NCBI GenBank assembly: GCA_910589335.1
Contig: CAJUTW010000018.1
Coordinates: 1-28,456, forward strand
DNA length: 28,456 nucleotides
DNA from: an uncultured Bacilli bacterium
Lineage (GTDB): Bacteria > Bacillota_I > Bacilli_A > RF39 > UBA660
Reading direction: 5' to 3'
Position numbers and translations under genes: made by a program. The notes under the pieces were generated by a model. The model had not been told where the DNA came from. It was given only the letters and a program-made list of their open reading frames with translations, and ran no database searches. Positions 1 to 7,325 of this stretch are shown piece by piece (position 1 is the stretch's first letter; every line of letters begins with the position of its first letter).

Positions 1-12
1 GTTATCAAGTTT

Positions 13-21
13 ATTATAACA
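13..21 (-). promoter_or_regulatory. Extended -10 promoter for a leftward gene outside the window
   Basis: Read on the minus strand, this site is TG-T-TATAAT, the same extended -10 form found upstream of many genes in this window. No gene lies in the window to its left, so it would drive a leftward transcript starting within the first few bases. No clear -35 box is seen. The rest of 1-139 holds only this site and the mnmA promoter. Confidence 0.35.
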
Positions 22-104
22 TCAGGTCTTTCTTTTTTTGTGTCTTCCCCCAAATAATTTTACACTATCAAAAGATAATAATTGTTTTTAATTTTCTAGA
101 TAAA

Positions 105-113
105 TGTTATAAT
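105..113 (+). promoter_or_regulatory. Extended -10 promoter of mnmA
   Basis: TG-T-TATAAT lies 26 bases before the mnmA start codon. A TTGTTT at 82-87 is too far away (20 bases) to be a standard -35, so recognition probably rests on the extended -10. An AAGG ribosome binding site follows at about 126-129. Confidence 0.55.
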
Positions 114-139
114 AATCAATAAAAAAGGTTGGTGTTATT

Positions 140-1180
140 ATGAAAAAAGTTTTAGTTGGTTTAAGTGGTGGAGTAGATTCTGCTGTATCAGCAATATTAT
201 TAAAAGAAGCAGGTTATGAAGTAATTGCGATTACATTTAAATTTATTAAAGATTTTGACTCAACTGATGCTATTAATATAGCTAAAAAATTAAACATAGA
301 ACATCATATTATTGATTATCAAAAAGAATTTAAAGAAGAAATAATTGATAAATTTTTAGAAGAGTATAAAAATGGTTTTACACCAAATCCATGTGTTTTA
401 TGTAATAAAAAAGTAAAATTAAAATTTTTATATGATCAACTTAAAGTCTATAATTGTGATTTTATAGCAACAGGTCATTATGCTAAATTAGAAAATAATA
501 AATTATATAAAGGTAGAGACGAACTTAAAGATCAAACTTATTTTTTATGTGAAACACCTAAGGAAATATTAAATAAATTGTTATTACCATTAGAAAAAAT
601 AACTAAGGAAGAAACAAGAAAAATAGCAACTAAATATGAATTAGATGTTGCTAATAAAAAAGATTCTACAGATGTATGTTTTATCAGTAAAAAATTTAAA
701 GAATATATAAAAACAGCAGTTAAATGTACCAAAGGAGATATAATTGATGTTGATAGAAAAAATGTTATTGGAACACATCAAGGTTTAGTAAATTATACAA
801 TTGGTCAAAGAAGAGGACTAAATATAGGTGGATGCACTGATCGTACTTTTGTAGTTGGAAAAGATTTAGCCAAGAACATTTTATATGTATCTATTGGTAA
901 TGAAGAAAATTTACTATCAGACTCTTGCATATTAGAAGATGTAAATTGGTTAAGTGATAAAAAAATTTACGAATGTTTTGCACAATTTCGTTATCATTCA
1001 AAATTTATTCCTGTAAAACTTGAGTTTTTAGAAAATAATAAAATAAAAGTAGTATATAAAAATGGTGTTAAAGCAGTAACTCCAGGTCAAATTTGTGCTC
1101 TTTATCTAGATGATGAATGTTTAGGTGGAGGAACAATTAAAAATATAAGAAAAAATAATCAAGAATTGTGGTATCAGTAA
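140..1180 (+). CDS. mnmA: tRNA-specific 2-thiouridylase MnmA
   Basis: MnmA activates U34 of Lys, Glu and Gln tRNAs with ATP and inserts sulfur to give 2-thiouridine; it acts in the cytoplasm. The PP-loop SGGVDS is at residues 9-14. The family's catalytic cysteine pair is present: C85 in the NPCVLCN stretch (with C88), and C180 in STDVCFIS. The conserved ATGHYA and IGQRRGL segments are also there. The length of 346 aa is slightly short of the usual 360-370 but all core blocks are present. The stop overlaps the next start by one base, so it is co-transcribed with a second PP-loop enzyme. The sulfur donor (a cysteine desulfurase) is not in the window. Identification is firm. Confidence 0.96.
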   Translation: MKKVLVGLSGGVDSAVSAILLKEAGYEVIAITFKFIKDFDSTDAINIAKKLNIEHHIIDYQKEFKEEIIDKFLEEYKNGFTPNPCVLCNKKVKLKFLYDQLKVYNCDFIATGHYAKLENNKLYKGRDELKDQTYFLCETPKEILNKLLLPLEKITKEETRKIATKYELDVANKKDSTDVCFISKKFKEYIKTAVKCTKGDIIDVDRKNVIGTHQGLVNYTIGQRRGLNIGGCTDRTFVVGKDLAKNILYVSIGNEENLLSDSCILEDVNWLSDKKIYECFAQFRYHSKFIPVKLEFLENNKIKVVYKNGVKAVTPGQICALYLDDECLGGGTIKNIRKNNQELWYQ

Positions 1181-2013
1181 TGGAAAAATATCAAGAAATA
1201 GAAAGAACAATAATCAAAAAATTTCGTAAAACAATATGGGCTCGTTTTGTAAAAGCTGTTAAAGAATATGAACTAATTAAAGAAAATGATCATATTATGG
1301 TTTGTATAAGTGGAGGAAAAGATTCCTTTCTTCTAGCAAAATGTATAGAAGAGCTACAAAAACATAGTAAAATTCCTTTTCAAGCTCATTATGTATGTAT
1401 GAATCCAGGTTATACAAAAAAGAATGAAGAACAAATAATAAATAATGCAAAAAAACTAAACATTGATTTAAAAATTTTTAAATCTAATATTTTTGATGTA
1501 GTCGATGAAACTACTTCAGGAAGTCCTTGTTATTTATGTGCTAGAATGCGTAGAGGCTGTCTTTATAAAGAAGCAAAACGCCTAGGTTGCAATAAAATAG
1601 CTTTAGGACATCATTTTAATGATGTAATAGAAACAATTCTTTTATCAATGTTTTATGGAGCAGAATTTAAAACAATGATGCCTAAACTTCATAGTGAAAA
1701 CTTTAAAGGATTAGAACTTATTAGACCACTTTATTTAGTGAAAGAAGAAGATATTATAGCTTGGAAAGAATTTAATGAAATAACATTTTTAAATTGTGCT
1801 TGTCATTTTACAGAAAAAGTTAGTAACAAAGAAGAAGAGAGTAAACGTAAGGAAATAAAAGAATTAATAAAAAACTTAAAAAAAATAAATAATAATATCG
1901 ATTCTAATATTTTTACAAGTGCCTCAAATGTCAATATAGAAGCAATAATAGGCTACAAAAAAAATAAAGAATTTTATTCTTTTTTAGAAGAATATGATAC
2001 AAAAGGAAAATAA
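1180..2013 (+). CDS. TtcA-family tRNA thiolation protein (PP-loop ATPase)
   Basis: This is an ATP-pyrophosphatase of the TtcA/TtuA type, which inserts sulfur into tRNA bases (TtcA makes 2-thiocytidine at position 32). The PP-loop SGGKDS is at about residues 44-49, the SPCYLCARMRRG cysteine pair sits near residue 115, and a later CAC supplies further cysteines. The LGHHFNDVIET block is typical of the family. I chose ATG 1180, whose A is also the last base of the mnmA stop (TAATG overlap); GTG at 1168 in the same frame is an alternative. The exact modified base cannot be assigned. The pairing with mnmA suggests a joint tRNA thiolation operon. Confidence 0.85.
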   Translation: MEKYQEIERTIIKKFRKTIWARFVKAVKEYELIKENDHIMVCISGGKDSFLLAKCIEELQKHSKIPFQAHYVCMNPGYTKKNEEQIINNAKKLNIDLKIFKSNIFDVVDETTSGSPCYLCARMRRGCLYKEAKRLGCNKIALGHHFNDVIETILLSMFYGAEFKTMMPKLHSENFKGLELIRPLYLVKEEDIIAWKEFNEITFLNCACHFTEKVSNKEEESKRKEIKELIKNLKKINNNIDSNIFTSASNVNIEAIIGYKKNKEFYSFLEEYDTKGK

Positions 2014-2015
2014 AT

Positions 2016-3050
2016 ATGCATATAAAAATAAAACAACTAGAAATAAAAAATAATAAAGTTCTTTATTATAATAATCTAAAAATAAAAAGAATTTCAAAAG
2101 AAGTAGAAAATTTTATAAATGATAATCCTATCTTTAATACTAAGAAAGTAGCTAAAAAATTACTTTTACAAGATTTAGATTATGATTTAAATAATTTAAT
2201 AAAAGATGAAACCCTAAAAGATCAAAAAAGTTATAGAAACCTAATAAATGCATATAAGTATATATTTTCTGGAATTGAAATTAATCAAAGTAGTCTAAAT
2301 AAACTATATCAAATATTAAGTAAAAGTCTTTTAGATGAATATGAAATTAATAATATGAGTGAATATTATCGTAATAAAGATGTCTATATATTAAATAATA
2401 AAAGTCATTTTTTAAATGATTTTAATAAAGGTATTGAATCTTTCAAAATTACCGAATATATGAATAATCTTTTAACCTTTATAAATGAAGATACATCTAA
2501 AAGTGCAATCGATGAATTTATTAAATCACAAATTTTTCATTTTTACTTTGTATATATTCATCCATACTTTGACGTTAATGGAAGAACAAGTAGAACTGCA
2601 GCTATGTGGTATCTCTTAAATAAAGAGGCCTATCCTTATCTATTTTTTAGTAGAGCAATAACATTCTCTAAAGACCAATATAAAAAAAGTATTCTTACAT
2701 CTATTAAAAAAGGTAACATTACAGTTTTTCTAGAATATATTCTAAAGTCATTATTAGAAGAGTTAAAAAAAGAAAAAGTAATAAAAGAAATAGAAAAGAC
2801 TACCTCACTTTCTCTAATTGATAAACAAGTTATTTTATGTTTTTTATCACTGAAGAAAAATAAATCTATTGAAGAATTAGCACTATTATTAAATGGCTAT
2901 GATTTACATAAATTTTTAGATAAAACAATAAAAGAAAAAATATATCCTTTAATTTTAAGAAATATTTTACAAATTACTTTTAATAATCAATTAATATTAA
3001 ATAAAGATATTTTTAATAAAAATACTTTCTATCAAAAAATAAAAAATTAA
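2016..3050 (+). CDS. Fic-domain protein with a variant active-site motif
   Basis: Fic proteins usually transfer AMP (or another nucleotide or phosphate group) from a nucleotide to a target hydroxyl. The motif here is HPYFDVNGRTSR at residues 182-193. It keeps the catalytic H182, the D186 metal position, N188, G189, R190 and R193, but V187 replaces the first Gly of the usual GNGR. An N-terminal helical region covers about 1-100. Residues 250-344 may form a winged-helix end, as in several Fic proteins with Fic_N domains, but this is inference. An obvious class II inhibitory motif ([S/T]xxxE[G/N]) is not seen. An AAAGGA site precedes ATG 2016, and only two bases separate the gene from the TtcA-like stop, so it sits in the mnmA operon. 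The target is unknown. Confidence 0.85.
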   Translation: MHIKIKQLEIKNNKVLYYNNLKIKRISKEVENFINDNPIFNTKKVAKKLLLQDLDYDLNNLIKDETLKDQKSYRNLINAYKYIFSGIEINQSSLNKLYQILSKSLLDEYEINNMSEYYRNKDVYILNNKSHFLNDFNKGIESFKITEYMNNLLTFINEDTSKSAIDEFIKSQIFHFYFVYIHPYFDVNGRTSRTAAMWYLLNKEAYPYLFFSRAITFSKDQYKKSILTSIKKGNITVFLEYILKSLLEELKKEKVIKEIEKTTSLSLIDKQVILCFLSLKKNKSIEELALLLNGYDLHKFLDKTIKEKIYPLILRNILQITFNNQLILNKDIFNKNTFYQKIKN

Positions 3051-3121
3051 TTAAAAACAAAAATTATATTCCTCAGCAACTATTAAATAAAATATAGTTA
3101 AAAAATTTTGGACAAACTATA

Positions 3122-3147
3122 AGTTAAAATAAATTATTATTTTAACT
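3122..3147. repeat. Perfect 10-bp inverted repeat upstream of the lipoprotein gene
   Basis: AGTTAAAATA and its reverse complement are separated by six bases. No T-run follows on the plus strand, so a simple terminator is not supported. It lies downstream of the Fic gene and about 47 bases before the lipoprotein start, ahead of a TATAAT at 3170-3175. It could be an operator or an RNA hairpin. Confidence 0.4.
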
Positions 3148-3193
3148 AGAAATATCATTAATAATTGAGTATAATTAAATAAAGGTGAAGTAA

Positions 3194-3901
3194 ATGAAAA
3201 AAATTATAAATATTTTATTAATTGTTATATTAATATTAGGAACAACTGCGTGTAAAAAGAGTGAAAAAGAATTAACCGATGCAGAAAAATTTAAAAAAGA
3301 ATATGAATCTTTAAATAATCAAGTTAGAGAAAAAGATAATAAAAAAATAAGAGAAGTAACTATTCCAAGTGATAATCCTATAGTTTATAAAAGTGCTGAA
3401 GAAATTGTAAAAATGATAGATAATAAAGAGTCATTTTTAGTTTATTTTGGTTTTTCTGATTGTCCTTGGTGTAGAAGTGTTATTGAAGAATTGCTTAAAG
3501 TATCTAAAGATAATTCAGTTGCTAAAATTTATTACGTTGATGTAAAAGATATTAGAGATACTAAAGAAATCGATACTGAAGGTAATATAAAAACTACACA
3601 AAAAGGATCAAAAGGTTATAATGAATTATTAAAAAGGATGTCTAATGTCTTAGCCGACTATAAAATAAATGATAAAAATGGTAATGAAATAGATACGAAT
3701 GAAAAAAGAATTTTTGCTCCCAATGTTGTTGCAATTTCAAAAGGAAAAGCAATTGAACTTGCAACTGGAGAGAGTACTAAATTAAAAAATCCTTATGATG
3801 AATTAACAGATGAAATGAGAAAAGAAACATATAATAAATTTAAATGTTTAATAGAATGTTTAGATAAAGAAAGTACAACTTGTCAAAAGAATAGTTGCTA
3901 A
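3194..3901 (+). CDS. Thioredoxin-fold lipoprotein with CPWC site
   Basis: The N-terminus is a lipoprotein signal (MKKIINILLIVILILGTTAC), with C20 as the lipidated residue, so the mature protein sits on the outer face of the membrane. The segment YFGFSDCPWCRS, with C90 and C93, is the redox motif of a thioredoxin-like fold. It may act in extracytoplasmic disulfide exchange or reduction; the substrate is unknown. The last 18 residues carry four more cysteines (C218, C222, C230, C235), which is unusual and could form a second disulfide pair or metal site. An AAAGGTG ribosome binding site precedes the start. The unknown gene at 3921 follows after 19 bases and is probably co-transcribed. Confidence 0.85.
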   Translation: MKKIINILLIVILILGTTACKKSEKELTDAEKFKKEYESLNNQVREKDNKKIREVTIPSDNPIVYKSAEEIVKMIDNKESFLVYFGFSDCPWCRSVIEELLKVSKDNSVAKIYYVDVKDIRDTKEIDTEGNIKTTQKGSKGYNELLKRMSNVLADYKINDKNGNEIDTNEKRIFAPNVVAISKGKAIELATGESTKLKNPYDELTDEMRKETYNKFKCLIECLDKESTTCQKNSC

Positions 3902-3920
3902 TTGATAGGAAGGTAATATA

Positions 3921-4556
3921 ATGGAAAATGAAATATTCACTAAATCATTACTTACATTTGTATTTACAAATGATGGTAAAATGCTAGTTAGAAAAAATAA
4001 AGAAGAAAAATTGGATACTATTCCACAATTTTTTTATGGTTATCGTAAAAAAATGGATGCAACAGACTTTAAAGATTCTATATGGGTAATTAATCATGCA
4101 GATGAATATAAAGAAAGAATTTCAACATTTTTTACATATCATTTAAGAAATAGAAAAAAGGCTATTTTAGATGGCTTCTTTATTGCAAATGCTAATCATT
4201 TGTTAGATGTTGGAGAACTTCATGGTAAGATTGTAAATTATCAAATTGAAGAAATGAAAAAATTATCTCAACCTTCATTTATAAGAGTAAATGATGAATA
4301 TTATGATGGTGGGATAAATCAATTTAATCAGCAAATAATTAATCAAATAGAAACAAGATACATTGTATTACCAAGTGATGAAAATCTAGAAGAATTTAAA
4401 GATTTAGAAATAATCGAAGTTGATGAATTAAGAAGAAATTTTGGATTAATATCTAGTAGAATAGCTTTAGGAATAACAGGTTCAGATGGAGAAATTATGG
4501 ATAATTTTATTAATAAATTAAAATCTTTAGAAAACAGTTCTTCAATAAGAAGATAA
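3921..4556 (+). CDS. Hypothetical protein
   Basis: I do not recognise this 211-aa protein. It has no signal peptide, no membrane segment and no cysteine motif, so it is probably cytoplasmic. The first 15 residues look like a beta strand (TKSLLTFVFTNDGK). The C-terminal third contains a charged helix and the stretch LGITGSDGEIMD. AGGAAGG lies about 8 bases before the ATG, so the start is well supported. It follows the thioredoxin-like lipoprotein closely and is likely in one transcript with it, but nothing links the functions. A T-run at 4579-4592 after it may end the transcript. Confidence 0.7.
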   Translation: MENEIFTKSLLTFVFTNDGKMLVRKNKEEKLDTIPQFFYGYRKKMDATDFKDSIWVINHADEYKERISTFFTYHLRNRKKAILDGFFIANANHLLDVGELHGKIVNYQIEEMKKLSQPSFIRVNDEYYDGGINQFNQQIINQIETRYIVLPSDENLEEFKDLEIIEVDELRRNFGLISSRIALGITGSDGEIMDNFINKLKSLENSSSIRR

Positions 4557-4559
4557 TAA

Positions 4560-4593
4560 GTAAAGAAATTCTTAGTAATTTTTTTTTTTTTAT
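4560..4593 (+). terminator. Possible weak terminator (AAGAAATTCTT then a 14-base T-run)
   Basis: A short, AT-rich self-complementary stretch is followed by about 14 consecutive T between the hypothetical gene and the gpmI promoter. The stem is weak, so the T-run is the main support. Confidence 0.35.
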
Positions 4594-4645
4594 AAAATAC
4601 TCATTGTAAAGTATTACATTAAATATTATTAAAAATTAATTAAAG

Positions 4646-4654
4646 TGATATAAT
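4646..4654 (+). promoter_or_regulatory. Extended -10 promoter of gpmI
   Basis: TG-A-TATAAT lies 24 bases upstream of ATG 4679. No good -35 is seen at 16-18 bases; the extended -10 probably compensates. Confidence 0.55.
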
Positions 4655-4678
4655 AAAGAAAGAAGGATTGTGATAATT

Positions 4679-6184
4679 ATGAAAAAGACTTTACTTTTAT
4701 GTATATTAGATGGTTGTGGATTAAGAGATGAAAAAGAAGGAAACGCATTTAAAAATGCTATAAAACCAACATATGACTATCTTTTAAAAAATTACCCTCA
4801 TACAAGTTTAGATGCATCAAGCCAAGCTGTAGGACTTCCAAAAGGACAAATGGGTAATTCTGAAGTAGGGCATATGAATATTGGTGCAGGAAGAGTCGTA
4901 TATCAACCCCAAGAATTAATTAATCAAAGTATTGCAGATAAATCTTTTTATGAAAATAAAGAATTATTAGATGTTATTAATCATGTAAAAGAGAATAATT
5001 CTAAATTACATTTAATGGGATTAATTAGTGATGGAGGTGTTCATTCTCACATTTCTCACTTAATGGCTCTTCTAAATTTATGTAAACAAAAAAATGTAGA
5101 AAAAGTATATCTTCATTTATTTACAGATGGAAGAGATACTGATTCTAAAAGTGCATACAAATATATTTATCAAGTAGAAAACAAATTAAAGGAATTATCA
5201 TTTGGAAGAGTAGCAACAATAGGTGGTAGATATTATGGAATGGATCGCGATAATAATTATGATCGCTTAAAAAAAGCTTATGATGCTAGTGTAAAAAATA
5301 TAGGAAAACATGGAACTACAATAAAAGAAGATATTGAAAAAAGTTACGAGCAAGGAATTACAGATGAATTTTTAATACCAACAATTTATGATGAAAATGG
5401 AAAGATAGAAAAAAATGATGGATTAATTGCCTTTAATTATCGTAAAGATCGTCTACGAGAAATTTTAACATGTCTTACTAATGAAGAAAATGGATTAGAC
5501 GAAAAATTAATTCCTAATTTAAAAGTAGTAACAATGATGCCAGTTGTAGAATCTGTAAAAGCACCTTATGCTTTTAATGACGCAAAATTAAAAAATATCT
5601 TAGGAGAATATTTAGAAAAAAATGGCTTAAGTCAGTTACGAATTGCCGAAACTGAAAAATTTGCTCACGTTACTTTTTTCTTTGATGGTGGAAAAGAAGT
5701 TGATTATGAGCATGAAAAGAAAATTTTAATTCCATCTAAAAAAGTAGCAACTTATGATTTATTACCTAAAATGAGTGCTGAAGAGATAACTAATAACTTA
5801 TTAAAAGAATTAGATAAAGATTATCTAGATGTAGTTATTCTAAACTATGCTAATGGTGATATGCTAGGACATACTGGAAATTATAATAAAGCAATTGAAG
5901 CTATTGAATTTTTAGATAAATGTTTAGAAAAAATCTATAACAAAATTAAATCTATCAATGGAACTATGATTATAACTTCGGATCATGGTAATTGTGATAT
6001 AATGTTAAATGATGATAAATCAATATGTAAAACACATACAACTAATAAAGTTCCATTTATAATAACAAATAAAAATGTAAAATTACAAGAAACAGGAAAA
6101 CTTGCTGATATTGCTCCTACAATATTAACACTACTTAATCTTCCAATACCAGAAGATATGCAAGGAAAATCTTTAATAAAATAA
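4679..6184 (+). CDS. gpmI: 2,3-bisphosphoglycerate-independent phosphoglycerate mutase
   Basis: GpmI interconverts 3- and 2-phosphoglycerate in glycolysis and gluconeogenesis through a phosphoserine intermediate and two Mn ions. The alkaline-phosphatase-fold metal ligands are seen in ILDGCG at the N-terminus and in TSDHGNCD near the C-terminus. The catalytic serine (about residue 61) is in MGNSEVGHMNIG. NYANGDMLGHTG and the transferase-domain motifs DGGVHSH and DGRDT are also present. The length of 501 aa is normal. I chose ATG 4679 because AGAAGGA (4661-4667) is 11 bases upstream; GTG 4670 would leave only two bases. The usual DGWG is DGCG here. It has its own promoter and no other glycolytic neighbours. 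Confidence 0.97.
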   Translation: MKKTLLLCILDGCGLRDEKEGNAFKNAIKPTYDYLLKNYPHTSLDASSQAVGLPKGQMGNSEVGHMNIGAGRVVYQPQELINQSIADKSFYENKELLDVINHVKENNSKLHLMGLISDGGVHSHISHLMALLNLCKQKNVEKVYLHLFTDGRDTDSKSAYKYIYQVENKLKELSFGRVATIGGRYYGMDRDNNYDRLKKAYDASVKNIGKHGTTIKEDIEKSYEQGITDEFLIPTIYDENGKIEKNDGLIAFNYRKDRLREILTCLTNEENGLDEKLIPNLKVVTMMPVVESVKAPYAFNDAKLKNILGEYLEKNGLSQLRIAETEKFAHVTFFFDGGKEVDYEHEKKILIPSKKVATYDLLPKMSAEEITNNLLKELDKDYLDVVILNYANGDMLGHTGNYNKAIEAIEFLDKCLEKIYNKIKSINGTMIITSDHGNCDIMLNDDKSICKTHTTNKVPFIITNKNVKLQETGKLADIAPTILTLLNLPIPEDMQGKSLIK

Positions 6185-6210
6185 AAAAATGTAAAAAAAT
6201 AAAAATAAAA

Positions 6211-6236
6211 GAGTTGTAAATTTACAATTCTTTTTT
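6211..6236. terminator. Bidirectional terminator between gpmI and the convergent kinase-like gene
   Basis: GAGTTGTAAA is followed directly by TTTACAATTC, a stem of about 8 bp with one G-T pair. T-rich sequence follows on the plus strand and the mirrored A-rich tract precedes it, so both converging transcripts can end here. Confidence 0.7.
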
Positions 6237-7245
6237 AGCTTTTTGTTTTTTCTAAAACTTTAAAATTACCATCATATGTATGAATATTAGAGGAATCATG
6301 CGAAGAAATATATTTATCTATTTCTTGGAAATAATTATCATAAGCAACTAAATCATATATATTAATACCTATTTTTTCACAATTTTTAAATAATAAAGTT
6401 AAGGGATCATTACTATAAATATTTTGTTTACTAATTGTTATAACTAAAAACAAAGAATTATCCTCCATATACTTTTTTAAAACTGCTAAATCTAATTCTA
6501 AAATATAAGAAAAATCAATAAAAATAATATTTCCTTCCATCTTAATCGAACTAATAAATTGTAATAATTTATCATAAGGATTTTTCTCACTAAATTGCTC
6601 TAAATTCACTGGTTTATTTGTAATGTTATCATTAATATAACTAGAATAATTGCATTTATTATAATATTGATTATAATATATAAAATCTACAATAGTTTCG
6701 TACAGTTTTTTTACAGTTCTTTTTTTATAAATTATGTTTGGTAATAAAGTTGCTTTTGAAAAAATGTCATCCAAATCTATAATTTTAATTTCCTCATTAG
6801 TAGTATATATTATATTATTAATAGTACAATCAGTATTATAAATTCTATTTTTATTAAGTTCTAAAGAATTTCTAATTAAATCATAAAGTAATTCTTTTTT
6901 TTGTTTTAAAGGTTTATTAGTAATATTTTTTAATGTATCACCATCATAATATTTCTTTTTAATACCAATAAATTTATTATCAATAAAAACTAATTCTAAA
7001 TCTGTATCAGTATATTTTAGTTTTTTATTTCTTCTATTTAAGCGTTTTAATAATACTCTTCTATGATTTAAACAAGGATTTTTATAATGATATCCATTAG
7101 ATGTTTTTAATTCTTCATGATATTTCTTTATAATAAAATTAACTATATCACTATGAACATTTCCATAACCACCATACCCAATAAATTTTAATTTATTAAA
7201 TTCATCATTTGTAATATTTATTCTTTTTATTTTACCTCTTTGCAT
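6235..7245 (-). CDS. Diverged protein-kinase-like protein
   Basis: The N-terminal 165 residues resemble a protein kinase-like fold. There is a glycine-rich loop (IGYGGYGNVH, about residues 22-31), a candidate ATP-binding lysine (FIIKKY), a hinge-like GIKKKYYDGDTL, a catalytic loop NTDCTINN with Asp and Asn in the HxDxxxxN spacing (the His is Asn), and IIDLDD in place of DFG. The last 130 residues are of unknown type. Both TTG 7257 and ATG 7245 are in frame; I prefer ATG 7245 because GGAGAGG sits just upstream of it and inside the longer reading. Substrate and partner are unknown. It is divergent from the M48 gene, with adjoining promoters. Confidence 0.65.
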   Translation of the reverse strand: MQRGKIKRINITNDEFNKLKFIGYGGYGNVHSDIVNFIIKKYHEELKTSNGYHYKNPCLNHRRVLLKRLNRRNKKLKYTDTDLELVFIDNKFIGIKKKYYDGDTLKNITNKPLKQKKELLYDLIRNSLELNKNRIYNTDCTINNIIYTTNEEIKIIDLDDIFSKATLLPNIIYKKRTVKKLYETIVDFIYYNQYYNKCNYSSYINDNITNKPVNLEQFSEKNPYDKLLQFISSIKMEGNIIFIDFSYILELDLAVLKKYMEDNSLFLVITISKQNIYSNDPLTLLFKNCEKIGINIYDLVAYDNYFQEIDKYISSHDSSNIHTYDGNFKVLEKTKS

Positions 7246-7269
7246 AAACCTCTCCAAAAATTAGAATTT

Positions 7270-7278
7270 ATTATACCA
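7270..7278 (-). promoter_or_regulatory. Extended -10 promoter of the kinase-like gene
   Basis: Read on the minus strand this is TG-G-TATAAT, some 25 bases before ATG 7245. It lies 15 bases from the plus-strand -10 element of the M48 gene, so the two divergent promoters share a very short region. Confidence 0.5.
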
Positions 7279-7293
7279 TTAATAAATAAAAAA

Positions 7294-7302
7294 TGATAGA
7301 AT
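7294..7302 (+). promoter_or_regulatory. Extended -10 promoter of the M48 protease gene
   Basis: TG-A-TAGAAT lies 23 bases upstream of ATG 7326, followed by AAAGGAGTG as ribosome binding site. It faces the minus-strand promoter at 7270-7278. Confidence 0.45.
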
Positions 7303-7325
7303 AAAATTAATAAAGGAGTGAAAAT

